From contig CM082578.2 of the NCBI GenBank assembly GCA_040954595.2, positions 16,430,001 through 16,494,000 on the forward strand: a DNA stretch of 64,000 nt, given 5' to 3'. This DNA comes from Balanoglossus misakiensis (taxonomy: Eukaryota > Hemichordata). This document shows, one piece after another, positions 49,401 through 61,400 of the stretch; position 1 is the stretch's first letter, and the number at the start of each line of letters is the position of its first letter. The notes under the pieces are model-generated. The model was not told the origin of the DNA. It saw only the letters and a list, made by a program, of their open reading frames with translations, and did no database searches. The translations under genes and the position numbers were made by a program.

Positions 49401-50487
49401 GATGTTCTTTTTGGAGGTAAAGGAATGTGGTTTTCCACCTTTCACATTCTTGATTTGGAAGTATGACACTATTGATTCAAAATCCTGTCATAGAAATACT
49501 TCTGTTGCCATTGTTAAAGTTATTTGTAGATGATATTTTCCCCTTTTTCTCCTGACAGCAACATCACCCTATCAAATTGAGAGACTCGGTCAGTCAGACA
49601 TGAAGTCATTTTTCCGAACCTTTGACCCAGATGACCAGTACAGGACAATTGGTAAGAGTTTATTTGACATGAATATAGATTTATATTTACGAGATGTAAT
49701 GTCAGTGAAGAAGGAAAGGTTGGAAACATGTTAACAAGCAGGGACCAAGAAGGGCAGCTTTAAAGTTTTATTTAATATGTCATAAAATGGCCTGGTATAT
49801 TCTGAATGACAAATGTGAAATTATACTATTGCTAATTCTCTAGAACAAAATGAGCAGTAGAAAGTGTTCCACCTATTTGCTAATTTTTGTCTCTTGTATA
49901 TCATGATTGCAGCTTCCATAGAGATGAAATGGAATCTACTGAGTTTGGACATAGATCCATCCAATCAGCTTCTAGCAATGAACCTGGTGAGAGCTAATAT
50001 TCTAAATAATTGGTACATTGATACATGTTTTTACAGTGTATGAGAAAATTCTGCGTTAGTGAGCTGTTCACCATGATTGGGGCCTTAGGAACTTCTTTAT
50101 ATATATATACAAGACATTATCGGACTATCGTTGATTTTCAATTACCTTTCACATGACTTGGTGGGTCACTTCTTGTTATCATGGTGTTTTTGTTTTGTTT
50201 TGTACATCAGCCCTTAGACAACATGGAGGCATTGTTGATGCAACGCTATACAAATTACAGGAGTGTCTGTCGCGTGTATGAGATTGGAAGGCCACTGAAA
50301 GCAGACATTGAGGACATGGTAAGCTATATGTTGTAACAAAGGTGATCGACTGTTTTCAATTTTACTGGTTTAACATCTTTTTAAGTTACAAATCGTTATC
50401 TTCTGTCTTCAGCTGGAAGACACTTTGGATGGAATGCTTCTGGAAGAAGCATTCCGAGAAGCGCTCCTTGCAGAGGAAGATATGTGA
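40467..50487 (+). CDS. DCAF1 (VprBP)-like protein, copy B (32 exons)
   Basis: Predicted 1292-aa DCAF1 paralogue. Exons: 40467-40576, 40774-40906, 41085-41207, 41624-41758, 41925-42170, 42338-42439, 42707-42906, 43060-43198, 43414-43623, 43955-44124, 44323-44460, 44655-44751, 44994-45071, 45282-45435, 45695-45772, 45889-46020, 46127-46212, 46371-46502, 46677-46858, 47069-47144, 47223-47284, 47537-47612, 47926-47997, 48112-48177, 48397-48503, 48667-48751, 48887-49126, 49317-49416, 49559-49651, 49913-49986, 50211-50318, 50413-50487. All are GT-AG and in phase, and most junctions coincide with copy A. Order: helical repeats; LisH near 737-769 (LMHEHLVSQGLTDTAESL); WD40 region from about 945, with LWDVRS (Arg near 1109) and WDMR (near 1147), the paired DDB1-binding signature. 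Role by family: CRL4 substrate receptor, nuclear and cytosolic. It stops at LLAEEDM, about 200 residues short of human DCAF1. One intron, between 46212 and 46371, is absent from copy A. Confidence 0.87.
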
Positions 50488-50802
50488 AATCATGAAGATG
50501 CAGGCAACAGTGAATCTGAATCCGACTTAGATGGATGATGGGGGTCCTGATAGCAGACAGAGAATAATTGTTATGATTGGCTCAGCAGCCCTGATTAGGA
50601 TCATTATCCAAATCCCGGTTCCAATCAAGATGGTGGGGTATTTAGAAGTGGTAAATTATCAGATGATGATCATGATTATGATGAAGATGGTGACTGATGT
50701 ACTTGTTATAGTCATTCTGATGGAGATCATGGTGAAGTCATTGAGAATGTCTTTTATTTTAAGAATTATTCAGATAAGAGCTGTGTACTCCCCACCACCT
50801 AA
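50488..50802 (+). pseudogene. Relict acidic tail reading frame after the copy B stop codon
   Basis: Reading on in the same frame past the TGA at 50485-50487 gives a short acidic segment (NHEDAGNSESESDLDG), then TGA, then further stops. A later stretch, between stops, reads SGKLSDDDHDYDEDGD. Canonical DCAF1 ends in a long acidic tail of this composition. The frame stays the same to a TAA at 50800. I interpret it as a decayed tail now lying in the 3' UTR. Composition bias by chance, or a missed alternative last exon, are the alternatives. Confidence 0.5.
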
Positions 50803-51100
50803 TATTGAGTTTTCAAGTTTGCTCCTGCAGTAGTGCACATGCTGTGCGATTATGATTGTGGGAGGAATCCCTATAATTTTTATGTTTAAGCAATTAGACA
50901 CTTTTAAAAGAGTTTTATTTCCTTACTTGTTATTTTTGGTTGTAGAATTGTAAAGGGTTTAGTCCAAGGTAGTTTTACTGAGCAGAAAAAAAATCAGACC
51001 ATTGTAAGCCTTACGGTAAACTGGATGCCTCTTTGTTGAGTGGATAATTTCTTGACGGCACTGATTTGACCATTTTAGGTGCCAGCAGCCGAAGACATGC

Positions 51101-51106
51101 AATAAA
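51101..51106 (+). terminator. Candidate poly(A) signal of DCAF1 copy B
   Basis: AATAAA, 614 bp downstream of the copy B stop codon, is the first canonical hexamer I found on this strand. It would give a 3' end near 51120-51130, abutting the 3' end of the convergent UBE2N gene. Confidence 0.6.
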
Positions 51107-51147
51107 ATGACATGACAAAAGTACATGAAATTCAAGCAAAGTTTGTA

Positions 51148-51153
51148 TTTATT
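51148..51153 (-). terminator. Candidate poly(A) signal of UBE2N
   Basis: AATAAA on the minus strand (TTTATT on plus), 1.3 kb downstream of the UBE2N stop codon. If used, cleavage would fall near 51125-51135, overlapping the end of the DCAF1 copy B transcript. Closer signals may exist; the long 3' UTR is inferred. Confidence 0.45.
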
Positions 51154-52466
51154 GTCGTTTTAGCTACAAAAAAGGGACAACATACAATGTCTTGTAAACA
51201 ATCATGAAGATCAAGATTTGAATAGGGCAAACAATTTTCTTTTCATTATTTTGAACACAAAAAATGGGGGTTAGGGTACCATAGTGAAGGCTACAGGCTT
51301 ATTCCAGTATTTCAGCAACACTTTTCCCCACCCTATGCATAATGACAAAGCTGCCGTAGCAACAGTTGCCTACCATACTCCGGTAAAGCTGAAACCCCCA
51401 TCGCAATACAGCAAGTTTATGCACAAAAACAAAGGGAATTCTGTTTCTACTTGCTGGTGGCGCTGTTTGCATCAAGAACAAAGAGGGGTAATGACACGGA
51501 CTTCAGTCTTCAGCAACAAAAAGTAGTAAAGTAAACGTGATTGTGTGTTTCTATGAAGATTTTAGCAAGGCAAAGCATCTACAGTCAAGGCTATTCTGAG
51601 CTACCAACAGAATAAAAGCAAAGTAAACAAATAAAATAAGAATTAATATTTTTAACAACTGCTACACTTTTTAACAAGAAAATAAAAGCTACATGTATAT
51701 ATACATGCTCCATACTAGATGTTAATTTTGCCCGGTGCTCACTCTATAATAGTATTCTCCACATCATATTCCTTGTAATGATATAAATCCATCTTTCACC
51801 AACTTAGCCATTCTGCTTCCCAACTGCCAACATATGCACAATACACTCCAAGGGTAGCACATGTACAATAGCTCATTAGATTACTTATCAGGAACTATAA
51901 GCAGTCTGATTTTTCAACTCGATGTATACACAATTTACAAACTGCTTGACAGATAATGTATTTCAGAGTTTTGATCTTAATTTTTTGCGTGTTTAACAGG
52001 ATATATGAAAGCTATAAAACATGTGTTACAACGTGGTAAAAATCATGAACATGTCCTCCTAAAAACTGATCAGATTTTCCTAATTTGTGCTCCCTGGTAT
52101 ACTGATGCAAATTGCTCACTGATAAGACATTTTGTTTTTTATCTTCTTTTTTTTTGACGTTTTGATATTTTCTCAACTGTTCTCTTGAAAGTAAATAATT
52201 CCTAAATGAGTCTGTGAATGTGTATACTTATTTTGAACGATACTGATGGGAAGTGAAACCCAGTGTTATGTGTCCAATGTACAGAGATACATTATGAGTT
52301 GACAGGTAGCTTGCAAAAAAATCATGACTCCAAATAGCGGCTGTTCACCCGGGTACAAAGTTTCCCTGCTTCCATCTCTCCCAAAATTCTGAACAAGTCT
52401 GCCGGTCAACGCATAAAAAGGTCAGCTATGTTTGAAATAATACGCATCATATATCTTGTCTTGTTT

Positions 52467-54358
52467 TTATTTTTTTGCATATAGTCTGGTCCAGTCTTTC
52501 GCTGTAAGAAAAAAAGTATAAAGGTTGATTTGTTAAGATGTAATTATATGCCAACAACATGTTGCCAGCATTTCACATAACACCTCTGTGGATATTTGAA
52601 GCATATTTGCCCTTCTCACTACAGCATGTCGACATACCCACCATTCGGCCTGTCAACGCATTCTGTGTGTGTTTAATGACCACTGTAATGATTCTTAGTC
52701 CAGACTTGAATTCAGTTTTCAATGATATCATTGTTGGCCTTTTAGAGTGAACGGACAAACCTGTTTCAATTGCTTGGGCTTCATTGACCTTCCACTGTTC
52801 TGCTACATCATTGGCTAATGGATCATCTGGGTTTGGTGCACTGAGTAATGCCTGTATTGAAAGTAACACTGTGCGTATTTGTAAAGCCGGACTCCATTTA
52901 TCTGTTCATAGAGAGACAATACAAGAACGGTCTGCATGTTATTTCATTTTGTACACATGACCATGTTCATTCATTCATTCTCTGCACCTCACAGTCCCAC
53001 AGCGCTTGGGCAGAACCCAGAGAACTCTGCCATCTCAGACAACTATTGCAAAATCTGACAACACAAAAGACAACCTTTTCCATAGCCTTGCTTACCTTTT
53101 AAAATATCCAAACAAATCCTACCCAATTTGTCGATATTTGGATGATAAATTTTGGTCATAAACCTCACTTTAGGTGCTGACATAGGATACTCTTCTGGAA
53201 GGAAGAGTTCTAGTCTAAATGTGCCACCTTCGAACGGAGACTGTAAGATTGAAACAGGATGAAATGTATCAGTGTTCATTTAGCCAATGAGGGGTCAACA
53301 ACTCAACAAGAGGTCAACATCAATAGAAAGGAACAAAATTATCTGGAAGTCAACGTGACAATCTTATTTTGGATATACAGTAGCCACACTCGGCAAGATA
53401 TAGTACACAGTCAATGGCAAACGTGATGGTACATAATCTCTACTAAGAAAATAACTGATTTGGACATACCTCTTCAGGGCCGGCAACTACTACATGGAAA
53501 TACCTTGCATTATGGTCATCTGGAACAGCACTAATACCGGGAACTGGTTCTTGCATCAGACGCTGTGTCTCCTACAAAAGGGACAACAAATCCCATGTTT
53601 AAAAGTCAATAAGACATGCTGAATGGAAAAGCTGTGTAAAATGAGTGGTACGAATAAGTGGATAAGTGATACGAATGTATGTGGATGATCCTTTGGAGAC
53701 TTTGGCGAGTACCCCAATTTCAATCAAAACAATGTACATGTACATCATAACAACGATGTTACCAACCCCCAAAGCTAACATGCATGGCTTCGTTAAAATC
53801 AAGTTAAACTTAAAGAGATGTCAACAGTTCCAGATCACATCTTCGCACTTGGTGTGGCAATGTGTCTTTCTACCCAGTAAAGAACACCGCTGATGTCCAG
53901 GAAGCCTGTGCAGTCACTGCACCATTCCGATCATGGCAGCCATGTTTTCGCCGGAGACCGTGGCTTCTCCGGTTTTGGAAAGGAAGTGACACACGGCAAT
54001 TTTCCACGTCGATGACAAGCGGTACAATTAAAGTTCAGCTTTATGTCAACCAAACTAAATACGGGTCCCCCTTCAAGACGCACATGCTTCATCCCTGCTC
54101 CAAGAGATACGAACAACCCTTTTTAAAGGGAACTTTCAATGCCAGTTGTAATCCCTCACACTGTACACAGAGTGTACTGTCCATTGGATGCAGATGGAGG
54201 CCAAACAGATTTTACATGCAGATGGAGGCCAAACAGATTTTACAAAGTACACAACCACCTCCCGTATCGTGTAAAATGTACCTATCGAATATATATTCTG
54301 GGATCTCTCATTGCTGAACAATACTTACTTTTATAATCCTACGAGGCAAGCCCGCCAT
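52467..54358 (-). CDS. UBE2N: UBE2N (Ubc13), ubiquitin-conjugating enzyme E2 N (5 exons)
   Basis: A 150-aa E2 that, with a UEV partner (Mms2/Uev1), builds Lys63-linked ubiquitin chains in DNA-damage tolerance and immune signalling. Exons in transcript order: 54358-54329, 53571-53470, 53240-53096, 52901-52761, 52501-52467; all are GT-AG. The start MAGLPRR matches the conserved family N-terminus. The whole protein is a single UBC fold: the HPN motif at 77-79, the catalytic Cys87 in GRICLDILK, and Met64 in the loop that is typical of Ubc13 (here MSAP, where human has MAAP). The C-terminus is ARLYA-like, ending in RLYAKK. Length equals the family norm (about 152 aa). It is tail-to-tail with DCAF1 copy B and has a tRNA gene 214 bp upstream of its start codon. 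Very high conservation makes this the most secure call in the window. Confidence 0.97.
54189..54244. repeat. 28-bp direct tandem duplication
   Basis: Two exact consecutive copies of a 28-bp unit starting TGCAGATGGAGGCCAAACAG, at 54189-54216 and 54217-54244, in intron 1 of UBE2N. It looks like a recent replication-slippage or duplication event. No function is apparent. Confidence 0.93.
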
Positions 54359-54571
54359 AATCAAGCCTTTTCTAATCGAAATGTATCCTTTTCTTCAACG
54401 AAGAAACACAACCTCCCGGAAAATGGCCGCCTGTCAAACAGCGCACGCTCATTACAGTCTAGTCGAATTGCATTGTGGGTATTAAGACACGAAATATTGC
54501 ACAAACTTTTCATGAATTTCATGTGCTCACATCAATTTAAAGTAGATTCCTGCGTAATTGTTCAAATAACA

Positions 54572-54643
54572 GCGCGAGTGGTGTAATGGATAGCACTACA
54601 GCCTTCTAAGCTGAAGATCTGGGTTCGATTCCCAGCTCGTGTA
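54572..54643 (+). tRNA. tRNA-Arg (anticodon TCT)
   Basis: The 72-nt gene folds as a cloverleaf. The 7-bp acceptor stem is GCGCGAG with CTCGTGT (two G-U pairs) and discriminator A. The D arm contains the A-box-like TGGTGTAATGG. The anticodon stem is CAGC/GCTG, with loop CTTCTAA giving anticodon TCT. The variable region is 4 nt. The T arm is CTGGG-TTCGATT-CCCAG with a perfect B box. A TTTT Pol III terminator follows at 54645-54648. No intron is present. The outermost anticodon-stem pair (A-A) is mismatched, which is tolerable. Confidence 0.93.
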
Positions 54644-55273
54644 CTTTTGCGCCTGAAATTCTTGAAATTGATGTAGTTCCATTAAAGTTTCGGTCCGAGA
54701 TAAACAAAATTGCAGTACTTCCGACGGCCACATGACAACTTGGACAAAGTTTAATAAAAATAAACGTAATATATCTGCTGCAATACTAAACGCATAAAAG
54801 AAGATTTGTTCACCTGTAAAACTAAGGGTGATCAACAGTCGTACATATACTTTATATTCTCCAATTAGACCTATCTCAACTCAATAAACTTATTCGGAAA
54901 GTTGTACTATTCATAGTTCTCTTCTGGGAATTCGACACACATCAACCAAGAACGTTTTACAAATTAAATGTTGCGTCAACTGGATTTAGTGTCAAGTTGA
55001 ATCACAGTCGGCTCTCTTTTCAGTTAATTGAAGAAAGTTAACAAAACTTTGCATTTTCATTTTCTAATTTGTGTCCTTCGGTACATTCTTGAATTTTCGT
55101 TGTAAACAACTTTCCCTAGATACTGATAAAAGGGTAGCAATTTTACATGTTGAATCACAAAACTGTCATAAGAATTACATTTATCACAGGACTACCTCTG
55201 GCTACGGCGAGATTTGAATGTATCTCGCATTACCCGAGAGTTCTTATGGATACCCGGATGTAGGTCAATCCAA

Positions 55274-58200
55274 ATGAATCGAGTCGTCTGCATTGACATT
55301 TGTGTGATTTTGGCGTTTGCGTCGCTTTCACTTTCCCAACGGGACAGCGATAACGGTATGTATCGCCTATTGTATTGTCTGTTTGACAGTAGTGAAAGAA
55401 AAAAGGAGTAAGTGTCGATGATGATTTTAACACATACTTTCACTGTAACGCGTAAGGCGACGTACGGGGGATGAAGTGTTTGAGATCGGCAGCAACTAAC
55501 CGGCCGGACACGTCAATAATGCCATGCATTTCGTGAAAATAAAAACACACCCGTATGTAGTTTTCATCGAGCCGCCGATTTCAGATGTTTATAAATCACT
55601 TTTGATTTTCAGAGAGTTGCATGATTAGAAAGGGGTTGGTTGATGTTGATGTAACACCATCATTCGTAGTGAACGTACGATCAACATTAGTGTAAACATT
55701 GATGAGCTAGGTCTATAGCTTGAAGGTGTGTAAATATATATTTTGCTACTGCCACTGGGGAAATACTGGTAGTAAAGTACATGTATATAAATGAGAGTGG
55801 CAATTTAATTTGATAATATAGCCAGTGTCGTTCAATTTTCAAGTTCTAATTCCTTTATTATTTTTATTTCATAAATGGAGAATGTCAAAGTGACTAAAAA
55901 ATTGGGTCAAGTCCCCAGGCAAACTATTCCCAATATTTCTATCAAGTAAATGATTTTAATGTGGTGTATGAAAGCGATGACATGAATCTATGGGGAGTTC
56001 CTGGTCATTCACCTTTTTCCCCTTTTATAAAATACTGATTTGTCTCTTTTCTGTATTTCAGATACCAACGTTAATACTGAAGGAGAGAGTGGTATGTCCT
56101 ACCACAAGAAGGCTCAGTTAAAGCATAAACTCACTCCTATGCAATATTATGTAACCCAAGAACATGGGACAGAAAGGTAGTGTGATATTTAAATGTTTGT
56201 CTAACTGTCACAAATATGAGAATTGATACCAGCAAAGTGTCTTGCTAAGTTTGGCCATGTATCCTCAATATTGGCGCATATTTTAGTGACATGTTCTTAT
56301 TTTTTTCTTCGTTGCAGAGCTTTCAGTGGTGAGCACATCAAAGTGACAGATGAAGGGGTATTTACATGTGTTGTGTGCGGTAATGAACTTTTCAGGTAGA
56401 TGTAATGTTAATATTTGTGGATTTCAATTTTTCGTACTAAATGTGTGACCGACCAGTCGTACTGCGGACTGACCTCTATAGGTGTACTTCTTGATTTTAG
56501 TGTTTGTAAAATGAGTAACAGTACTACAAAGCCATTGCACATAAGTGAACATATCAGTAGATATAAAACCCATTGCAGTCAAGAGCCTGACTATTTGTCT
56601 ATATTCATTTCAGAACTAAAGAGAAGTTCAATTCTAATTCCGGTAAGACATTTTTTTCCTCTAATAAAGTTTTTTTCTTTACCAATAACTATTTCTTCGT
56701 TTCATTAATAAGGAAGAAATAATCTCTAAAAGTTACTTTTTTACTGAAGACTGTTTAGCAGAATGACATTTCCATGTTGTTTTACTTACTATTATCATTT
56801 CACCCTCATAAAATCTGACATAATTGGCAAGACTCAATGTAAAAGGGCAGCAAGCAACATGATTCACTTATTTTAAATAGCGCCCTCACAGTTCGTTTCG
56901 TCGGATTGAGACAAACTCCAGCTCTGTGTTTGGGAGCCAGTATTTTCAGGTCCCGATAGTGGCAGTTCAGTATTGATACAATGCCTACTTGTGTCACAAG
57001 ATAACTTTTTTTTAAAAGTTCAAAGTAAGCAAACACATTAAACTGTGAGTGTAACTTTTGAATGCAACTGAACCACATCACCCTTGAATTTTGTGTGTGT
57101 TTGTTTGTGTGTTTGACTTTGCTATATACTAACTAGTTTAATCTATCCTTTCCCTGAATAAAAACAACAACACAAAAACTGCACAGGTTGGCCATCCTTC
57201 TACGACGTTATCAGGGAGGGTGCTGTCACGTTGAAGCTAGACACGACCTTCCAAATGGTACGCACAGAAGTGAGCTGTTCAAAGGTGAGCATGTAGAAAT
57301 TGTGTGAACAAATACTTGATCATTTGGTGTTGCTATCCAACTAAACCGATCAGTAAATACCTCACTTCCTGAATGACTGGCTTTAATGACCTGAGGTGAG
57401 ACAATCCTGATAGTCAATGTTGATATAGCAGGGAACAATACACCACCACCCCAGCCAGGCTTTAGCCAGACACCCAACTCTGTGTACACGCCAAGTGGGT
57501 GGTACTTTTTCAGTTCATGACAAAACCAAACAGTTCATTTTTGGGCAGTTCACAAATCCAGGCCTGTGGATTAAAATACATTGTCTGTGACTGTGTGGTA
57601 ACAACTTGAAACTTACAGAGGAGTTTTTACAATTTTAGATATGGTTTTATAGTCAAGATTGCTGATAGAGCAGAATGAATAAGCCGTGATTACCAGATAG
57701 AGTCTATCAGTGACATGAAACAATTGGGGGAGGAATGGCATTTACAAAATAGGCAGTACAGCTCTAATGTCTATATGGATAGTCAGTATTACGCTGCATC
57801 TTCAGCAAAACGTGTGTATGTGGGAGTGTGAAATGTACATAAGTGGGTGTGATGTGTAATTGTTTCCAGTAGGTCAAAGCAACATGGGGGTTCATTTAAT
57901 GTGGGAATAATGTGGGCATAGGTACAGCCTACAGGCCTTGAAATACCAGAAACATTAATAAGATGGGCCAGTGTTTGCTGCATTCCTCAATAGTACATCT
58001 TAGTGAACAGTTCATGAGAAAGGGAGTGTTTTGGCCATGTTTATGAGTTGGTGTATTTAGTAATACTGTTTTTGCTAGAAAGGTATAATGAACTCGTCAG
58101 TAGTAACATTTTGAAGCAATTGTACCCAGAAACTAATGAAATCACAGATGACTTCTACTCACTGTACATTAAATGAAAGTGGGTTGGGGTAGGAACACCG

Positions 58201-58422
58201 AAAGTGAAAACAAAGTTCCAAACATTTCAGAAATTCTGCAGAGAGTGTTTATTGTGTGTTGACTTGGAATGTATGCTCATTTTGCAGTGTGGTGCTCACC
58301 TCGGTCATATATTTGACGACGGACCAAAACCAACAGGCAAACGTTACTGCATCAACTCAGCAGCAATGGATTTCCAACCTGAGAAGAAATCATCAGAACC
58401 TAAGCCTAAGTCTGAGCTATGA
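55274..58422 (+). CDS. MSRB3: MSRB3-like peptide-methionine (R)-S-oxide reductase (6 exons)
   Basis: A 178-aa enzyme that reduces the R-epimer of methionine sulfoxide in proteins. Exons: 55274-55355, 56062-56176, 56318-56395, 56614-56642, 57187-57284, 58288-58422; all are GT-AG and in phase. Residues 1-22 ([20 protein letters not shown]) form a signal peptide, which is why I prefer this ATG over the in-frame one at 55214. The SelR domain follows: [16 protein letters not shown], a first zinc CxxC in [14 protein letters not shown], a second CxxC in [25 protein letters not shown] with the catalytic Cys. A cysteine takes the place of the selenocysteine of MSRB1. The C-terminus is KSEL, similar to the KAEL of the ER isoform of human MSRB3, so ER-lumen location is inferred. 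It is divergent from UBE2N, with the tRNA gene between. Confidence 0.95.
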
Positions 58423-61400
58423 GAGAAACCAAGGGCCGCCTTTAAACTTCCGTAGGCTGCGGTGATTACATGTACTGATTGTGTGAAGCATATCACAGTG
58501 TGGTATTTCATCTGTATTAGTTGAAATGAAGAAAATACACAAAATAATACTATTTTGCCAAGTTTTTGAGACTGCCCAATGAATTTATCAAACCAGCTCC
58601 TGTAGTCAAGTGCAATTTGTATTTTGGAAAACAGCATTTCATAATTATTTTAATACTACCATATTTCAGTTTTAATTGCTCTAATCGGAAGTGACCACAG
58701 TGTGTATTTACTGTGGAAGCTTAGGTGAAGTAGTACAAGTACCTTTTGTTTTAAAATATGCCATTTTAATGTATTGGAATGTTATTTTTATTAATGAATT
58801 CTCTTGCCCATCTTTGTATGAATACTTGTGCTTTTAAAAATCCACCATGAGTAGGTTGAATTTAGTGTTATGTGCAACCAACCGTCGTGCCAACAGAAGC
58901 CAAAATCTCACCATTAAAATGTGGTACTCAGTGTTTTATATCAGAGAATGTGATCCTCAAGGTTTATATATCAAAAGAGAAACTATTGCTATAACTGAAG
59001 CACAGAACACAACTACCACAAAGTGACCAGTGCATGAACCATGTCCCTCTTTCTCAACTCTTGTCAGTCTGCTTTTTTTCATGCTGATGCACAGATTGAA
59101 GAGGCTGGAAGCTACCCAGCTGCAAAGTGGACAATTTACTGCCATGTCTTGTGAGAAAAGGGGCAAGTTACTATTGCTATGTAAATTTGTACACTGCCTG
59201 CCAAGCCTTTGCCCTTAACCACAGGTATGTGACGTAGAAATGCCAAGCATACCATACAAAACAAGTACTGTGCCCCTGACTCTGTGAGTACGCTACTCCA
59301 CCCAGGACAATGTGCCTTTGAAAAACAACTTTCCTGTTATTTTTACAGGATTGATTAAGGTGTGAGAGAGGTACTTGTACCAAGAGAGTTTTTTTCACGA
59401 ATTTGTTTGTTAAAAGTTTGCTTCAGTAATTGTATTTAAAACTTGGGGGATTGTCACTTTTTTTCAAGGACTCCATCAAAAGGTTAAATGTACCAATAAC
59501 ACCAACACTTCCAACAAGGGAGTGGTCAATGTGAAAGTTACCAGGGATTACATCAGTATAATTTTTGTGTCTGTATGAGAGATGTAATCTTTTATAATCC
59601 ATTAATATTATTTAAATAACTAAGCCAGGTCTCTTAGAAAGTAGGCTACCAGTTTTAGGGGAGATGTTTCATAATTGTAAGAATCAGTTCATTACATCAA
59701 CAGCATAATTTGAAAAGTTAGACATATTATAGAAATCGAGAAATTGCAAAAGAAAATATCACAGCTGAAAACCAATCTGAAAGAGTTTGAAAGTTTGTAA
59801 ATTTTGATGAAAAGGAAATTGCACCTGAAGGCAATCAGAGAATGACACCTGTTGAATAGAGATGCTGACAAACCTAACTGTGGGTGGCTGTCTCCGTCAG
59901 CCCCTATGTTGCAGAGGTCAAAGTATCAAATCTTTGTCAGGAGACTTTTTTCTGTAGATTTCACATGCCAACACGCACCGGATACTTGTGTTTTATCTTT
60001 GATTTCTTTCAATTTGCTGGTTAATATTTATCACAACATTAGCTAAAATTTATTTCACCCGCACCAGCTGGACTGGGTGATTGAAACATTGTAAATGTGT
60101 CATTAATCAGTCTTGGTGGCACTGTGTCTGTAATTTGTCTATCTCTGAAGCTCTGTATCAGTCAGCATACTGATCAGACAACTGTACAGGTCAAATTCTG
60201 GTCACAGTGATTCTGAAGACTGCTTTTAACAGGAATTTCTAAGTATCTGAGAGTTGCCAATCATATTGTATTTCTCTGTATTCATTTTTTAACATGCAAA
60301 ATGATAAGAAAATCTAACTTGTAGTGGTGGTTGTCCACATATATTTGGATGTCACGTGTTTGTCTACATACAGTATACCTGGATGCTGTCATTGTCAAGT
60401 ATAGAAATTTTGGGGTGAATTGGCTGTAATTGTAAAGGAAATTTGTACATTTTATATTTTGATACATGTGTAAACCCAAGATGTATATTCCCACCAAAGT
60501 GCTATTATTGTGGTAGTGGTTTTATTATTTATCAACTTGATATATTTAATATATTTCTAATATATGTATACTATTACATTTGTTACTAACCTCTGTATCT
60601 GTGTGTATTAACACTTTTACAATATTTTTTAATTTCATGACTGTCAAATAGAACTACTTAAATGGCTGATTAGTAAACTCTAAGCATGTTAAACATCAGT
60701 TTTTGTTTTCAAAATTGTGACTTGTATATACTCTGTAATTTAGGGTGAAGGTCATCTTAAATGCTGGGAGATATGAAGCCATACTTTTCCTGAAAATGAC
60801 ATATCATTATCGAAATACCTTCATGTAAGTGTTCAGCTGTATGGTCAAAGAGTGGGAGAGAAAGGCTTGCAGGAAATGTTTCCATGAGCGTGTGACACAG
60901 CTTGTAATTCTTAGACTCATAGCAAATGCAGTGTTTACAGACTCCACTCCCTTCAAAACTGTTTGGAATCGAAATAAAGATATTTTGCCAAAACGATTGA
61001 CTGTCGAAAGTTACTTGAACATTCTGCACTATATATAAGGAACCCATTATTGTAACAAATGAACAGGGCGTTACTTGTAAGTGTAGGGGCGAGTGCTTAC
61101 ATCCCTGACCACACAACATCTTGGATCAGTACCATCTGTCATGCGTTGGGCTTTGTCTGTCTGCCAAGAACATAGCTCTGACATGACTGGTTGGATGAAA
61201 TTCCATCATGACTTCTTCAGGTGTTTTATCAATCAATTCTTCAGCGGGGACTATGTCATTGACAATGACTTATTTAGCAGCTGATGATGAGGACCAAAAG
61301 CGAAAGTGCCAAGAGAATTTATCGAATGGTTGCAAAACTTTTTCCTGCTTGCACTTATTTCCCACCAAGTGTACTTTAAACTCGTAAAAATGTCCAGTCC

